Shown piece by piece: positions 8,713 to 15,842 of a stretch of DNA of 64,000 nt. Source of the stretch: Haloarcula salina. Its GTDB lineage: Archaea; Halobacteriota; Halobacteria; Halobacteriales; Haloarculaceae. Below the pieces are notes generated by a model, which was given only the letters and a program-made list of their open reading frames with translations, searched no databases and was not told where the DNA came from. Numbering within the stretch: the first letter of the stretch is position 1; every line of letters starts with the position of its first letter. The translations under genes were made by a program, and so were the position numbers. The stretch covers positions 248,001 through 312,000 of the forward strand of contig NZ_WRXL01000002.1 in the NCBI RefSeq assembly GCF_010119195.1. The letters are read 5' to 3'.

Positions 8713-9639
8713 ATGTCGACAGAAAAACAATCGCTTCGACGCACACTCGACCGGCTGTTCGTGCCGCTGACGGTCGGGCCGACGATGCTCTGGATCGCCG
8801 CCGTCATCGTCTACCCGACCCTGAAGCTGTTCTGGAGCAGCGTCTTCTGGACGAATCCCATCAACGGACAGCGGGAGTTCGTCGGGCTTCGAAACTTCCA
8901 GCGGCTCATCTTCGCCGAGGAAGGCGGCGCGTTCCTCGGACTGGCGCCGGACTTCGTCTCGATCACCTGGCACACTATCGTCTACGTCGGCCTCAGCGTG
9001 AGTATCTCGTTCGCACTGGGCCTCGGCATCGCGCTCCTGCTCGATAAGGACCTCAAGGGACGGGGCTGGTTCAGGACCGCCGTCATCGTCCCGTGGATCC
9101 TGCCGTACGTGATGAGCGGCCTGATGTGGCGCTGGATGTTCCAGTCCGAGTACGGCGCGATCAACGGCCTGCTCACCCAGTCCGGGCTTCTCTCCAGCAA
9201 GATCGCGTTCTTCTCGGACGGGACGCTGGCGATGATGGCGCTCATCATCGCGGACATCTGGGTGTTCACGCCGTTCATCATCATCATCCTGCTCGCCGGA
9301 CTGCAGAACGTCCCGGAGCAGTTGTACGACGCAGCGGAAGTCGACGGCGCGGGACGGATCTCGCGGTTCGTCAACGTGACCTACCCGTTCCTGAAGCCGT
9401 CGATCCTGGTCGCGCTGACCATCCGCATCATCTTCGACATCCGCGCGCTCGACCTCGTCTGGGTGATGACCCAGGGCGGTCCGGGCAAGTCCACGGAAGT
9501 CTGGGCCTCCTGGCTCTACCGCACCGCACAGGTCTTCAACCGTCCCGGAGAGGGCGCGGCGCTCGGCGTCGTCCTGCTCGCGGTCACGTTCATGATCGTG
9601 GCCGTGCTGTACAACGTCTTCGGTGACTCCCCCTACTGA
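8713..9639 (+). CDS. Sugar ABC transporter permease (MalF/UgpA type)
   Basis: 308 residues with six predicted membrane segments. The cytoplasmic EAA loop that docks to the ATPase is visible as LYDAAEVDGAGRISRF followed by the conserved P of VTYPFLKP. The typical first helix (TMLWIAAVIVYPTLKLFW) and the periplasmic-side FVGLRNFQRL segment match the MalF/UgpA family. It starts 47 nt after the binding protein and ends 2 nt before the second permease. Confidence 0.92.
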   Translation: MSTEKQSLRRTLDRLFVPLTVGPTMLWIAAVIVYPTLKLFWSSVFWTNPINGQREFVGLRNFQRLIFAEEGGAFLGLAPDFVSITWHTIVYVGLSVSISFALGLGIALLLDKDLKGRGWFRTAVIVPWILPYVMSGLMWRWMFQSEYGAINGLLTQSGLLSSKIAFFSDGTLAMMALIIADIWVFTPFIIIILLAGLQNVPEQLYDAAEVDGAGRISRFVNVTYPFLKPSILVALTIRIIFDIRALDLVWVMTQGGPGKSTEVWASWLYRTAQVFNRPGEGAALGVVLLAVTFMIVAVLYNVFGDSPY

Positions 9640-9641
9640 CA

Positions 9642-10562
9642 ATGAGTACGAACCAATCCACCCTCGGCCAACTGATCGCGGCGCTCGGACTCGACACCGA
9701 CAACGAGTGGCCCCACGTCGTTCGCGAGCGCCTCGTCGCTTACGGACTGCTGGGCCTGTACGTCTTCGTCATCTGGTTCCCGATCTACTTCATCTTCATC
9801 ACCAGCATCAAGCCGTCCGGGGCCGTCCTCGACATCCCCATCTCGTTCCTCCCGACCCAGCCGACGGTCAGCAACTACGTCGAAATCTTCCAGAACCGAC
9901 CGTTCGAACTGTACACGCTCAACAGCCTCATCGTCGCTAGCACGACGACCCTCATCTGCGTCACGCTGGGGACCGTCACGGGCTACTCGTTCTCCCGGTA
10001 CGACTTCGTGGGCAACAAGGCGCTGTTGCTGTCCATCGTCGGCGCGCGGATGATCCCGCCGATCGCGCTCATCGTTCCGTTCTTCACCATCATGTCGAAC
10101 CCGCCGCTCATCGGCGGGCTCACGGGGAGTCTGTACGACACCCGAATCGCGCTCATCCTGACGTACACGTTCTTCAATCTCCCCTTCGCCGTCTGGATCA
10201 TGAAGAACTACTTCGACGGCGTCCCCGAGTCGCTGGACGAACAGGCCCGCATCGACGGCTGTTCGCGCTGGGAGGGGTTCGTCAAGATCATCCTCCCGAT
10301 GGCGAAGCCGGGCATCGCGGCCACGGCGATTCTCGCCTTCATCTTCTCGTGGAACGAGTTCGTCTTCGCGCTCGTTCTCACGTCTTCGGAGCAGGCACAG
10401 ACGCTGCCCATCGCCGTCTCGCTGTTCGTCGCCGACGACTTCGTGGACTGGGCGCACCTCGCCGCCGGAGGGATGATCGCGGCACTGCCCGGCATCCTGT
10501 TCGGGCTGTTCTTCCAGCAGTACATCGTGAGCGGACTAACGCAAGGAGCGGTCAAGGAGTAA
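9642..10562 (+). CDS. Sugar ABC transporter permease (MalG/UgpE type)
   Basis: 306 residues, six membrane segments after a ~30-residue cytoplasmic lead. The EAA loop reads SLDEQARIDGCSRWEGF, and the SYSFSRYDF-like segment (TGYSFSRYDFVGNK) is typical of the MalG/UgpE half. Pairs with the preceding permease to form the channel; starts 2 nt after it, so translation is coupled. Followed by the ATPase after 5 nt. Confidence 0.92.
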   Translation: MSTNQSTLGQLIAALGLDTDNEWPHVVRERLVAYGLLGLYVFVIWFPIYFIFITSIKPSGAVLDIPISFLPTQPTVSNYVEIFQNRPFELYTLNSLIVASTTTLICVTLGTVTGYSFSRYDFVGNKALLLSIVGARMIPPIALIVPFFTIMSNPPLIGGLTGSLYDTRIALILTYTFFNLPFAVWIMKNYFDGVPESLDEQARIDGCSRWEGFVKIILPMAKPGIAATAILAFIFSWNEFVFALVLTSSEQAQTLPIAVSLFVADDFVDWAHLAAGGMIAALPGILFGLFFQQYIVSGLTQGAVKE

Positions 10563-10567
10563 TCACT

Positions 10568-11698
10568 ATGGCACACGTAGAACTCAACGAACTCGTAAAG
10601 GAATTCGACGACGTCACGGCTGTCGACGGCATCTCGCTCGACATCCCCGACGAGAGCTTCACCGTCCTCGTCGGGCCGTCCGGCTGTGGGAAAACGACGA
10701 CCCTGCGCCTCATCGCGGGGCTCGAACGGGCGACCGACGGCGAGATCCGCATCGGCGACGAGGTCGTCAACGACCAGCGCGCCTACGAGCGGGACATCGC
10801 CATGGTGTTCCAGAACTACGCGCTGTACCCGCACAAGACGGTCCGCGAGAACATGCGCTTCGGCCTCGAACAGCACGACACCGCCGAGGACATCATCCAG
10901 GACCGCGTCGCCGAGGCCGCCGAACTGCTGCAGATCGAGGAACTGCTCGAACGCCGCCCGGCGGAGCTCTCGGGCGGCCAGCAACAGCGCGTGGCGCTCG
11001 GCCGCGCCATCGTCCGCGACCCGGCCGTCTTCCTGATGGACGAGCCGCTGTCGAACCTCGACGCGAAGCTCCGCGTCCAGATGCGCGCCGAACTCAACAA
11101 GCTCCACGACGAGCTGTCGACGACGACCGTGTACGTCACCCACGATCAGGTCGAGGCGATGACGCTGGCCGATCAGATCGCCGTCATGGACAACGGCCAG
11201 ATCCAGCAGGTCGGCGCGCCCACGCACGTCTACTCGAACCCGCAGAACATGTTCGTCGCCGGCTTCCTCGGATCCCCGAGCATGAACTTCCTCGAAGGCA
11301 CGCTCGGGCGAGACTCCGACGGGAAACTGCAACTCGACCTCGGGACGGACACGCACGACGTGCCCGCCGAATTCGCAGACGAACTCGAGGGATACATCGG
11401 CGAGCGCGTCGTCCTCGGCATCCGACCCGAGAACATCTCGCTCAATCAGGACGGCATCGCCGCGAACGTCCACCCCGCGACCGTTCAGGTCGTCGAACCG
11501 CAGGGCGAGAAGACGGTCCTCGAACTCGACCTCGACACAGACCAGACGATCAAGGCCGCCGTCGACCCCGACACGACGGTCGAGATGGACGACAGCGTCA
11601 ATCTGCGCTTCGACCGCGACTCGCTCCAGTACTTCGATCCGCAGACGGGTGAGTCCCTGACCTACGAGACGGCGTCGGAACAGAAAGTAACCGCCTGA
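10568..11698 (+). CDS. Sugar ABC transporter ATP-binding protein (MalK/UgpC/MsmX type)
   Basis: 376 residues. Walker A GPSGCGKTT at about 37-45, Q-loop in VFQNYALYPH, signature LSGGQQQ, Walker B VFLMDEPLSNLDA and switch His in YVTHDQVEAMT are all intact. The C-terminal ~140 residues form the OB-type (TOBE) regulatory domain of CUT1 importers (GIRPENISLNQDG). Drives the two permeases upstream. Translation probably begins at ATG 10568, 5 nt after the preceding stop. Confidence 0.94.
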   Translation: MAHVELNELVKEFDDVTAVDGISLDIPDESFTVLVGPSGCGKTTTLRLIAGLERATDGEIRIGDEVVNDQRAYERDIAMVFQNYALYPHKTVRENMRFGLEQHDTAEDIIQDRVAEAAELLQIEELLERRPAELSGGQQQRVALGRAIVRDPAVFLMDEPLSNLDAKLRVQMRAELNKLHDELSTTTVYVTHDQVEAMTLADQIAVMDNGQIQQVGAPTHVYSNPQNMFVAGFLGSPSMNFLEGTLGRDSDGKLQLDLGTDTHDVPAEFADELEGYIGERVVLGIRPENISLNQDGIAANVHPATVQVVEPQGEKTVLELDLDTDQTIKAAVDPDTTVEMDDSVNLRFDRDSLQYFDPQTGESLTYETASEQKVTA

Positions 11699-11700
11699 CG

Positions 11701-11874
11701 ATGCGAGCAGAGACTGTGCATGTCCCGTCTCGCGTCTCTCTGACAGCGTTCGCCATCGCCGGCGTACTGGCGGCGATCGCGATATACAACTACGCGTCCG
11801 GGGTCTACGGTGGCGCGATCGTCAGCAGCATCGGGACGGTCGTCGCGACGCTGCTGGGGACCCTCGCCGAATAA
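11701..11874 (+). CDS. 57-residue membrane protein at the end of the ABC operon
   Basis: A complete small frame, ATG at 11701 two bases after the ATPase stop, TAA at 11872-11874. It encodes 57 residues with two hydrophobic stretches (VSLTAFAIAGVLAAIAIYNY and a Gly-rich AIVSSIGTVVATLLGTL), i.e. one or two membrane helices. Position suggests translation coupling to the ATPase and a small accessory subunit or a regulator of the transporter. I do not recognise the family. Support is length, hydrophobic pattern, position and clean boundaries; it could still be untranslated. Confidence 0.6.
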   Translation: MRAETVHVPSRVSLTAFAIAGVLAAIAIYNYASGVYGGAIVSSIGTVVATLLGTLAE

Positions 11875-12040
11875 GTCGCGGACCACACAGCCATGTGTGT
11901 CACAAACAATATAAATACCGAAATAGAAACCGTGCAATATATCTCTGAGACTTCCACTGGCCGCCGAACGCCCGTCTCCGCTCGACGCCATGGACGCCGA
12001 CTCCACGAGTGACCAGAATGAAACGAATAACTACTAATTT

Positions 12041-12065
12041 ACGTCCCACGCCTGTACGTGGACGT
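12041..12065. promoter_or_regulatory. Dyad in the glpR-type promoter, candidate operator
   Basis: ACGTCCCACG (12041-12050) and CGTGGACGT (12057-12065) form a near-perfect inverted repeat with a 6-nt centre. A TATA-like CTAATTTACG at 12033-12042 places the transcript start within the dyad. A repressor bound here would block initiation, so autoregulation is plausible. A second AT block (AATATAAATACC, about 11908-11919) is a further possible promoter element. Confidence 0.45.
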
Positions 12066-12103
12066 AGACCACAGACTCGCTTGCCCGGGTTTGACACGTG
12101 ACT

Positions 12104-12877
12104 ATGTTGCCTGACAAACGTCGGAAGGAGATCGTGCGGAAAGTCAACGAGTCAGATCGGGTGACGGTCGAGGAACTCACGGAGGCGTTCGGGGTCTCGG
12201 GGGCGACGATCCGGCGTGACCTCGCTTCGCTGGCCGAAGACGGGCTTATCGAGCGGTTCCACGGCGGTGCGCTACCGGCGCCGGACCACAACGGGAGTGA
12301 GGGACGGGTCCAGGACGACGTGAAGAACCCGAGCGGGAAGCAGGCCATCGCCGAGCGGGCGGTCGAGGAACTCGAAGACGGCGACGCGGTCTTCTTCGAC
12401 ACGGGCCAGACCGCGATGGAGGTGGCGAAGGCGATTCCCGACTCCGTGTCCCTCCTCGTGGCGACGAACTCCCCGGAGACCGCCTTCGAGCTCAGGGAGT
12501 CCTGCGGCGAGGTGAAAGTCGTCGGCGACTCGCTGCGGCCCACCTCGGACGCGCTCGTCGGACCCAGCGGCGAGTCCTACCTCAAGAAGACGAACTTCGA
12601 CCTCGTCTTTCTGGAGACCGACGCCATCCACGACGACGGCAGCCTCTCCGTGTCCAACGAGGACGAGGCGCGCATCAAGTCGCTGCTCGTCGACGGCGGT
12701 CACCGCGTCATCCTCGTCGCCGACGGGAGCAAGCTCGGGAAGCAGAGCTTCCGCGAGTTCGCCACCATCGACGACATCGACATCTTCATCACCGACGTGG
12801 CGCTCGACGAGGAGATGCGAGACGTGTTCGAACGGGCCGACGTGCGCATGATCGACAACCAACTCGTCGTGAGCTGA
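12104..12877 (+). CDS. glpR: DeoR/GlpR-family transcriptional regulator
   Basis: 257 residues. N-terminal winged helix of the DeoR type (RVTVEELTEAFGVSGATIRRDL, residues ~20-41, then GLIERFHGGAL) and C-terminal sugar-phosphate sensor domain (FFDTGQTAMEVAKAI, LVATNSPETA, ADGSKLGK). Haloarchaeal GlpR represses fructose and glucose catabolic genes in Haloferax (family knowledge); here it follows the sugar ABC operon in the same direction but with its own promoter region. ATG 12104 is chosen over GTG 12098 since it gives the conserved MLPDKRRKEIV start. Confidence 0.88.
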   Translation: MLPDKRRKEIVRKVNESDRVTVEELTEAFGVSGATIRRDLASLAEDGLIERFHGGALPAPDHNGSEGRVQDDVKNPSGKQAIAERAVEELEDGDAVFFDTGQTAMEVAKAIPDSVSLLVATNSPETAFELRESCGEVKVVGDSLRPTSDALVGPSGESYLKKTNFDLVFLETDAIHDDGSLSVSNEDEARIKSLLVDGGHRVILVADGSKLGKQSFREFATIDDIDIFITDVALDEEMRDVFERADVRMIDNQLVVS

Positions 12878-12941
12878 CGCCGCTCGCCGTCCGGACCGTC
12901 GACTTCGACGCACTCTTGTCGCCGATGGCCGAACACCGTGT

Positions 12942-13490
12942 ATGGACCGCCGGACCAGCAAAGTCCTTCGTGGCGTCGCCGCGGCGCTCGTGTTCGCGAC
13001 GGCCGCGTTTCACCTCTGGTGGGGTCTCCCGCGGAGCATCATCTACGCGCAGGCGATGGACGGACTCCTCGGTCAGGGACTGCCGCCGGACCCGCGTCCG
13101 TTCCTGTTCGTCGCCTTCGCCGCGCTGTTGCTGGCCGGCCCGTACCTCGTGACCCGTGGCGTCGTCGGCCTCCGGAACGCCTACCTCGCCGGCATGCTCC
13201 TCATGGTCGCGTCCATCGCCGCGTGGGTGTTCTGGCACGCCACCGGCCACGGCGCGTTCCTCGTCGACGGCTTCTCCGCCCCCTCCTCGGGCGGTAGCGG
13301 CCACCACAACGGAGGCAGCACCGTCCTGCTGATACTGGACCACTTCAACACCGAACCGGTGGAGTCGGCGATCAAGACCATCGAGGCCGTCGCGGCCGCG
13401 ATATTCGTCACGCTGCTGTGGAGAGACCCCGCGATACTCCCGGCCGAACGCCGGGACCGCGCGGAGTCGAACGCGTCCAGCGATTCGTAG
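12942..13490 (+). CDS. Uncharacterised membrane protein
   Basis: 182 residues with four hydrophobic segments (about 8-27, 52-70, 78-100, 142-160), a His/Gly-rich loop (SSGGSGHHNGG) between the third and fourth, and a charged C-terminal tail. No family recognised. Monocistronic as far as can be seen: GlpR ends 64 nt upstream, and the gatB-derived repeat region begins 9 nt after its stop. Its transcript would therefore run into the repeats antisense to gatB. Confidence 0.75.
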   Translation: MDRRTSKVLRGVAAALVFATAAFHLWWGLPRSIIYAQAMDGLLGQGLPPDPRPFLFVAFAALLLAGPYLVTRGVVGLRNAYLAGMLLMVASIAAWVFWHATGHGAFLVDGFSAPSSGGSGHHNGGSTVLLILDHFNTEPVESAIKTIEAVAAAIFVTLLWRDPAILPAERRDRAESNASSDS

Positions 13491-13499
13491 CTCGCCCTC

Positions 13500-13540
13500 T
13501 TACCCGTCCAGTTCCTCGCGCAGCAGTCCGTTCACGTCAC
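13500..13540 (-). repeat. gatB 3'-end duplicate, copy A (short)
   Basis: On the minus strand it reads DVNGLLREELDG followed by TAA, matching the last codons of gatB (GDVNGLLREELN, stop TGA). The match begins abruptly after the element at 13542, so this is a fragment and not a gene. Confidence 0.85.
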
Positions 13541-13541
13541 C

Positions 13542-13602
13542 CCACCTTTTTCGACCTCGGGTGCGCTCCCGTCGGTCGCGCACCACTCGTCGAAAAATCT
13601 GG
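13542..13602. repeat. 61-bp inverted-repeat element, unit 1
   Basis: Ends CCACCTTTTTCGAC and GTCGAAAAATCTGG form imperfect terminal inverted repeats. At positions 19-43 of the unit, GGTGCGC pairs with GCGCACC across 11 nt. Unit 2 has the same length and the same layout. Confidence 0.75.
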
Positions 13603-13648
13603 ACCAAAACGCGCTCGTTCGCTCGCCCCGCTCGCTCACGACCGTGAA

Positions 13649-13667
13649 CCGTGGCCGACGGCCACGG
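13649..13667. repeat. Perfect 8-bp hairpin with GAC loop
   Basis: CCGTGGCC, loop GAC, GGCCACGG. It lies directly before copy B of the gatB tail and is part of the inserted DNA, not of gatB. Confidence 0.6.
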
Positions 13668-13671
13668 ATGC

Positions 13672-13738
13672 TACCCGTCCAGCTCCTCGCGCAGCAGTCC
13701 GTTCACGTCGCCGGGGTCGGCGCTCCCGCCGGTCTTGC
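13672..13738 (-). repeat. gatB 3'-end duplicate, copy B (long)
   Basis: About 67 bp matching the end of gatB with few differences. The minus strand reads KTGGSADPGDVNGLLREELDG then TAG (13671-13673), against KTGGSADPGDVNGLLREELN then TGA in the gene. Similarity stops just before the second 61-bp element. Confidence 0.88.
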
Positions 13739-13740
13739 TG

Positions 13741-13801
13741 CCACCTTTTTACTCGTTGGGTTCGCTCGCTGCGCTCGCGAACCGCGCCTCGAAAAACGTG
13801 G
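13741..13801. repeat. 61-bp inverted-repeat element, unit 2
   Basis: Ends CCACCTTTTT and CTCGAAAAACGTGG; inner hairpin GGTTCGC/GCGAACC at unit positions 19-43. Compared with unit 1 the fourth stem pair has changed from G-C to T-A, keeping the pairing. On the gatB (minus) strand the right end gives a T-run, so it may serve as the gatB terminator. Confidence 0.75.
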
Positions 13802-13807
13802 GCGAAA
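13789..13807 (-). terminator. T-run downstream of gatB, shared with maeB
   Basis: On the + strand TCGAAAAACGTGGGCGAAA; read on the minus strand it ends in a T-run about 35-50 nt past the gatB stop. The identical 19 bases occur at 42267-42285 just past the maeB stop, so it is probably a recurrent terminator sequence. Confidence 0.5.
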
Positions 13808-13837
13808 ATGCCGCTCACTCCCGACGGTCGTTCGCGG

Positions 13838-15352
13838 TCAGTTTAGCTCTTCTCGCAGCAGCCCGTTCACGTCGCCGGGGTCGGCGCTCCCACCGGTCTT
13901 CTGCATGACCTGGCCCACGAGGAAGTTGAGCGCGCCGTCCTCGCCGGCGTGATAGTCGGAGACCGCGTCGGGGTTCTCGTCGATAGCGGCTTCGACGGCC
14001 TGCTGCACCTCGTCGCCGGAGGTCTTGCCGAGGCCCTCGCGGTCGACGATGGCGTCGGGGTCGTCGCCTGTGTCGAGCATCTCCCGCAGGACCGTCTCGT
14101 GGGCGTTCTTGGCGGTGATCTCGTCCTCAGCGACGAGTTCGACCAGGCGCGTCACCTCGTCGAAGCGGTCGTCCAGGTCGGTGATTTCCATGTCGCGGTA
14201 GTTCAGTTCGCCCAGTAGGTTGTCGGCGACCCACGTGGCCGCGAGGTCGGCGTCGAAGCGCTCGGCGACGCTCTCGAAGAAGTCGGCGACCTGCTTCGTG
14301 CTGGTGAGCTTCGACGCCGCTTCCTCGCTCAGGCCGTACTCGGCGACGAAGCGCTCGCGGCGGGCGTCGGGCAGTTCCGGGATGGGGACCTCGTCTTTCC
14401 AGTGGCTGACCCGCAGCGGGGGCAGGTCGGCCTCCCGGAAGTAGCGGTAGTCCTTCTCCTCCTCCTTCGAGCGCATCGACACCGTGTTGCCGTGGGTCTC
14501 GTTGAAGTGGCGGGTCTCCTGCGCGACGGCGCGGCCCGACTGGATGAGCTTGCGCTGGCGCGAGGCCTCGAAGGCGAGGGCCTGCTCGGCCCCCTTGTGG
14601 CTGGAGATGTTCTTGACCTCGGTTCGGTTGGCGTCTTCGAGCACCGCGTCGTCGATGTCGCCGCCCTCGCCCACCTCGTCGGCGTCGACCATCGAGAGGT
14701 TCGCGTCGATGCGGAGGCTGCCGTCCCGGGTCGCGTCGAAGACGCCGAGGTACTCGAGGACTTCTTCGAGCTTTTCGAGGAAGGCGCGGACCTCGCCCGG
14801 CGCGCGGAAGTCCGGTTCGGTGACGATCTCCATCAGGGGCGTGCCGGCGCGGTTGTAGTCGACGAGCGTGTAGTCCGCGCGCTCGATGGAGCAGGTCCGG
14901 GACTCCAGCGGGCCGGTCCCTTCACGGACGTGCTTGATGGAGCCGGGGTCCTCTTCGAGGTGCGCCCGTCGGATATCGACGCTCCGGCGCTCGCTCTCGA
15001 CGGCGAACTCCAGTTCGCCGTCCTGGCAGATGGGCGAGTCGTACTGCGTGATCTGGAAGTTCTTCGGGAGGTCGGGGTAGTAGTAGTTCTTCCGGTGGAA
15101 CGTCGTTTCTTCGGGGATGTCGGCGTCGATGGCCTTGCCGACCTTCACCGCCGCCTCGACGGCCCCCTCGTTGACCACGGGGAGCGCGCCGGGCAGGCCG
15201 AGACACACCGGGCACGTGTGGGTGTTGGGCTCGGCGTCGGCGACGTCGGTCGAACAGCCACAGAAGATCTTCGTCTCCGTCTCGAGCTGGACGTGGACCT
15301 CCAGCCCGATGACGGCCGCGAGGTCGCGGGACTCGGACGCTTGTGCGGTCAT
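13838..15352 (-). CDS. gatB: Aspartyl/glutamyl-tRNA(Asn/Gln) amidotransferase subunit B
   Basis: 504 residues, full length. GatB is the kinase/transamidase subunit that converts Asp-tRNA(Asn) or Glu-tRNA(Gln) to the amide with GatA and GatC. Seen: GLEVHVQLETETKIFCGC at the N-terminus, the zinc-site cysteines (FCGC and CPVCLG), EDPGSIKHV and NRAGTPLMEIVTEPDF of the cradle domain, and the C-terminal YqeY-like tRNA-binding domain ending VGQVMQKTGGSADPGDVNG. gatA and gatC are not in the window. A TATA-like CTTTAG at about 15378-15385 makes the ATG at 15352 probably leaderless. The last residue (N, TGA) differs from both downstream fragments (DG). Confidence 0.95.
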   Translation of the reverse strand: MTAQASESRDLAAVIGLEVHVQLETETKIFCGCSTDVADAEPNTHTCPVCLGLPGALPVVNEGAVEAAVKVGKAIDADIPEETTFHRKNYYYPDLPKNFQITQYDSPICQDGELEFAVESERRSVDIRRAHLEEDPGSIKHVREGTGPLESRTCSIERADYTLVDYNRAGTPLMEIVTEPDFRAPGEVRAFLEKLEEVLEYLGVFDATRDGSLRIDANLSMVDADEVGEGGDIDDAVLEDANRTEVKNISSHKGAEQALAFEASRQRKLIQSGRAVAQETRHFNETHGNTVSMRSKEEEKDYRYFREADLPPLRVSHWKDEVPIPELPDARRERFVAEYGLSEEAASKLTSTKQVADFFESVAERFDADLAATWVADNLLGELNYRDMEITDLDDRFDEVTRLVELVAEDEITAKNAHETVLREMLDTGDDPDAIVDREGLGKTSGDEVQQAVEAAIDENPDAVSDYHAGEDGALNFLVGQVMQKTGGSADPGDVNGLLREELN

Positions 15353-15483
15353 TGTCCGGGGTTCGGTGGCGCGTGGCTAAAGGCTAACGACCCGTCAGAG
15401 ACGGGTCAGCCGACGTGCCCGCCGGCGGTCGCTTCCAGTCAGCGAGTGCGAACGTATCAGCCGTAGTGCCAATGTCTGACGTA

Positions 15484-15491
15484 GGTATAAG
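15484..15491 (+). promoter_or_regulatory. TATA box of the coiled-coil/smc/scpA operon
   Basis: GGTATAAG centred at 15487, 30 nt before ATG 15517. It supports the short start (MCGNRVEELE) over the open frame upstream, and is probably the promoter for smc and scpA too. Confidence 0.6.
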
Positions 15492-15516
15492 TGTCCAGAC
15501 CGGCTGGGTAACGGGT

Positions 15517-15822
15517 ATGTGCGGCAATCGCGTCGAGGAACTCGAAACGCGCGTCAGAGAACTGGAAGCGTCGGTCGAGGGGCTGACCGACGAACTGGTC
15601 GAGTGCAAGGTCCGCATCCGTGAACTGGAGAGCGCCGTCGACGAAGACAGCGGGTTCGAGGCCGACTCCGCCGATTCGTCCGACGACGAGATCGTCACCC
15701 CGAACGAGGCCGACACACCTAACACCGAGGATACCGAGGAATCGGATAACAGGGAGGAAGCCGAGGCCGAGTCGGAGACCGAGTCCGAAGAGGAGTCGGG
15801 GTCCGACATCATCGTCGCGTAG
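15517..15822 (+). CDS. Small acidic coiled-coil protein upstream of smc (DUF7518-like)
   Basis: 101 residues. Residues ~3-45 form a heptad-type coiled coil (CGNRVEELETRVRELEASVE, CKVRIRELESAV) and the rest is a low-complexity Asp/Glu/Ser tail ending IIVA. The gene ends 20 nt before smc and shares its promoter, so co-expression with the condensin genes is likely. I believe it belongs to a haloarchaea-restricted family labelled DUF7518, from memory. Function unknown; a binding partner of SMC or ScpA is an inference from position only. Confidence 0.75.
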   Translation: MCGNRVEELETRVRELEASVEGLTDELVECKVRIRELESAVDEDSGFEADSADSSDDEIVTPNEADTPNTEDTEESDNREEAEAESETESEEESGSDIIVA

Positions 15823-15842
15823 GCCGTCGGTCACACCACCGC

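Larger units (their letters stand above)
13491..13837. other. 347-bp region of gatB 3'-end copies and palindromic elements
   Basis: No gene. Between the membrane protein stop and the gatB stop lie, in order: gatB tail copy A, a 61-bp inverted-repeat element, a GC-rich part with a perfect hairpin, gatB tail copy B, a second 61-bp element, then about 36 bp up to the real gatB stop. All copies point the same way as gatB. Details are given in the separate entries. Confidence 0.8.

Noticed and set aside
13491-13837. CRISPR-like array, since repeats alternate with spacers
   Set aside because: Only two repeats of each kind, with unequal spacers and clear derivation from the gatB end; no cas genes in the window.
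13618-13846. Open frames in all directions across the gatB repeat region
   Set aside because: Arg/Ser/Pro-rich, not conserved in pattern, and explained by the palindromic repeats.
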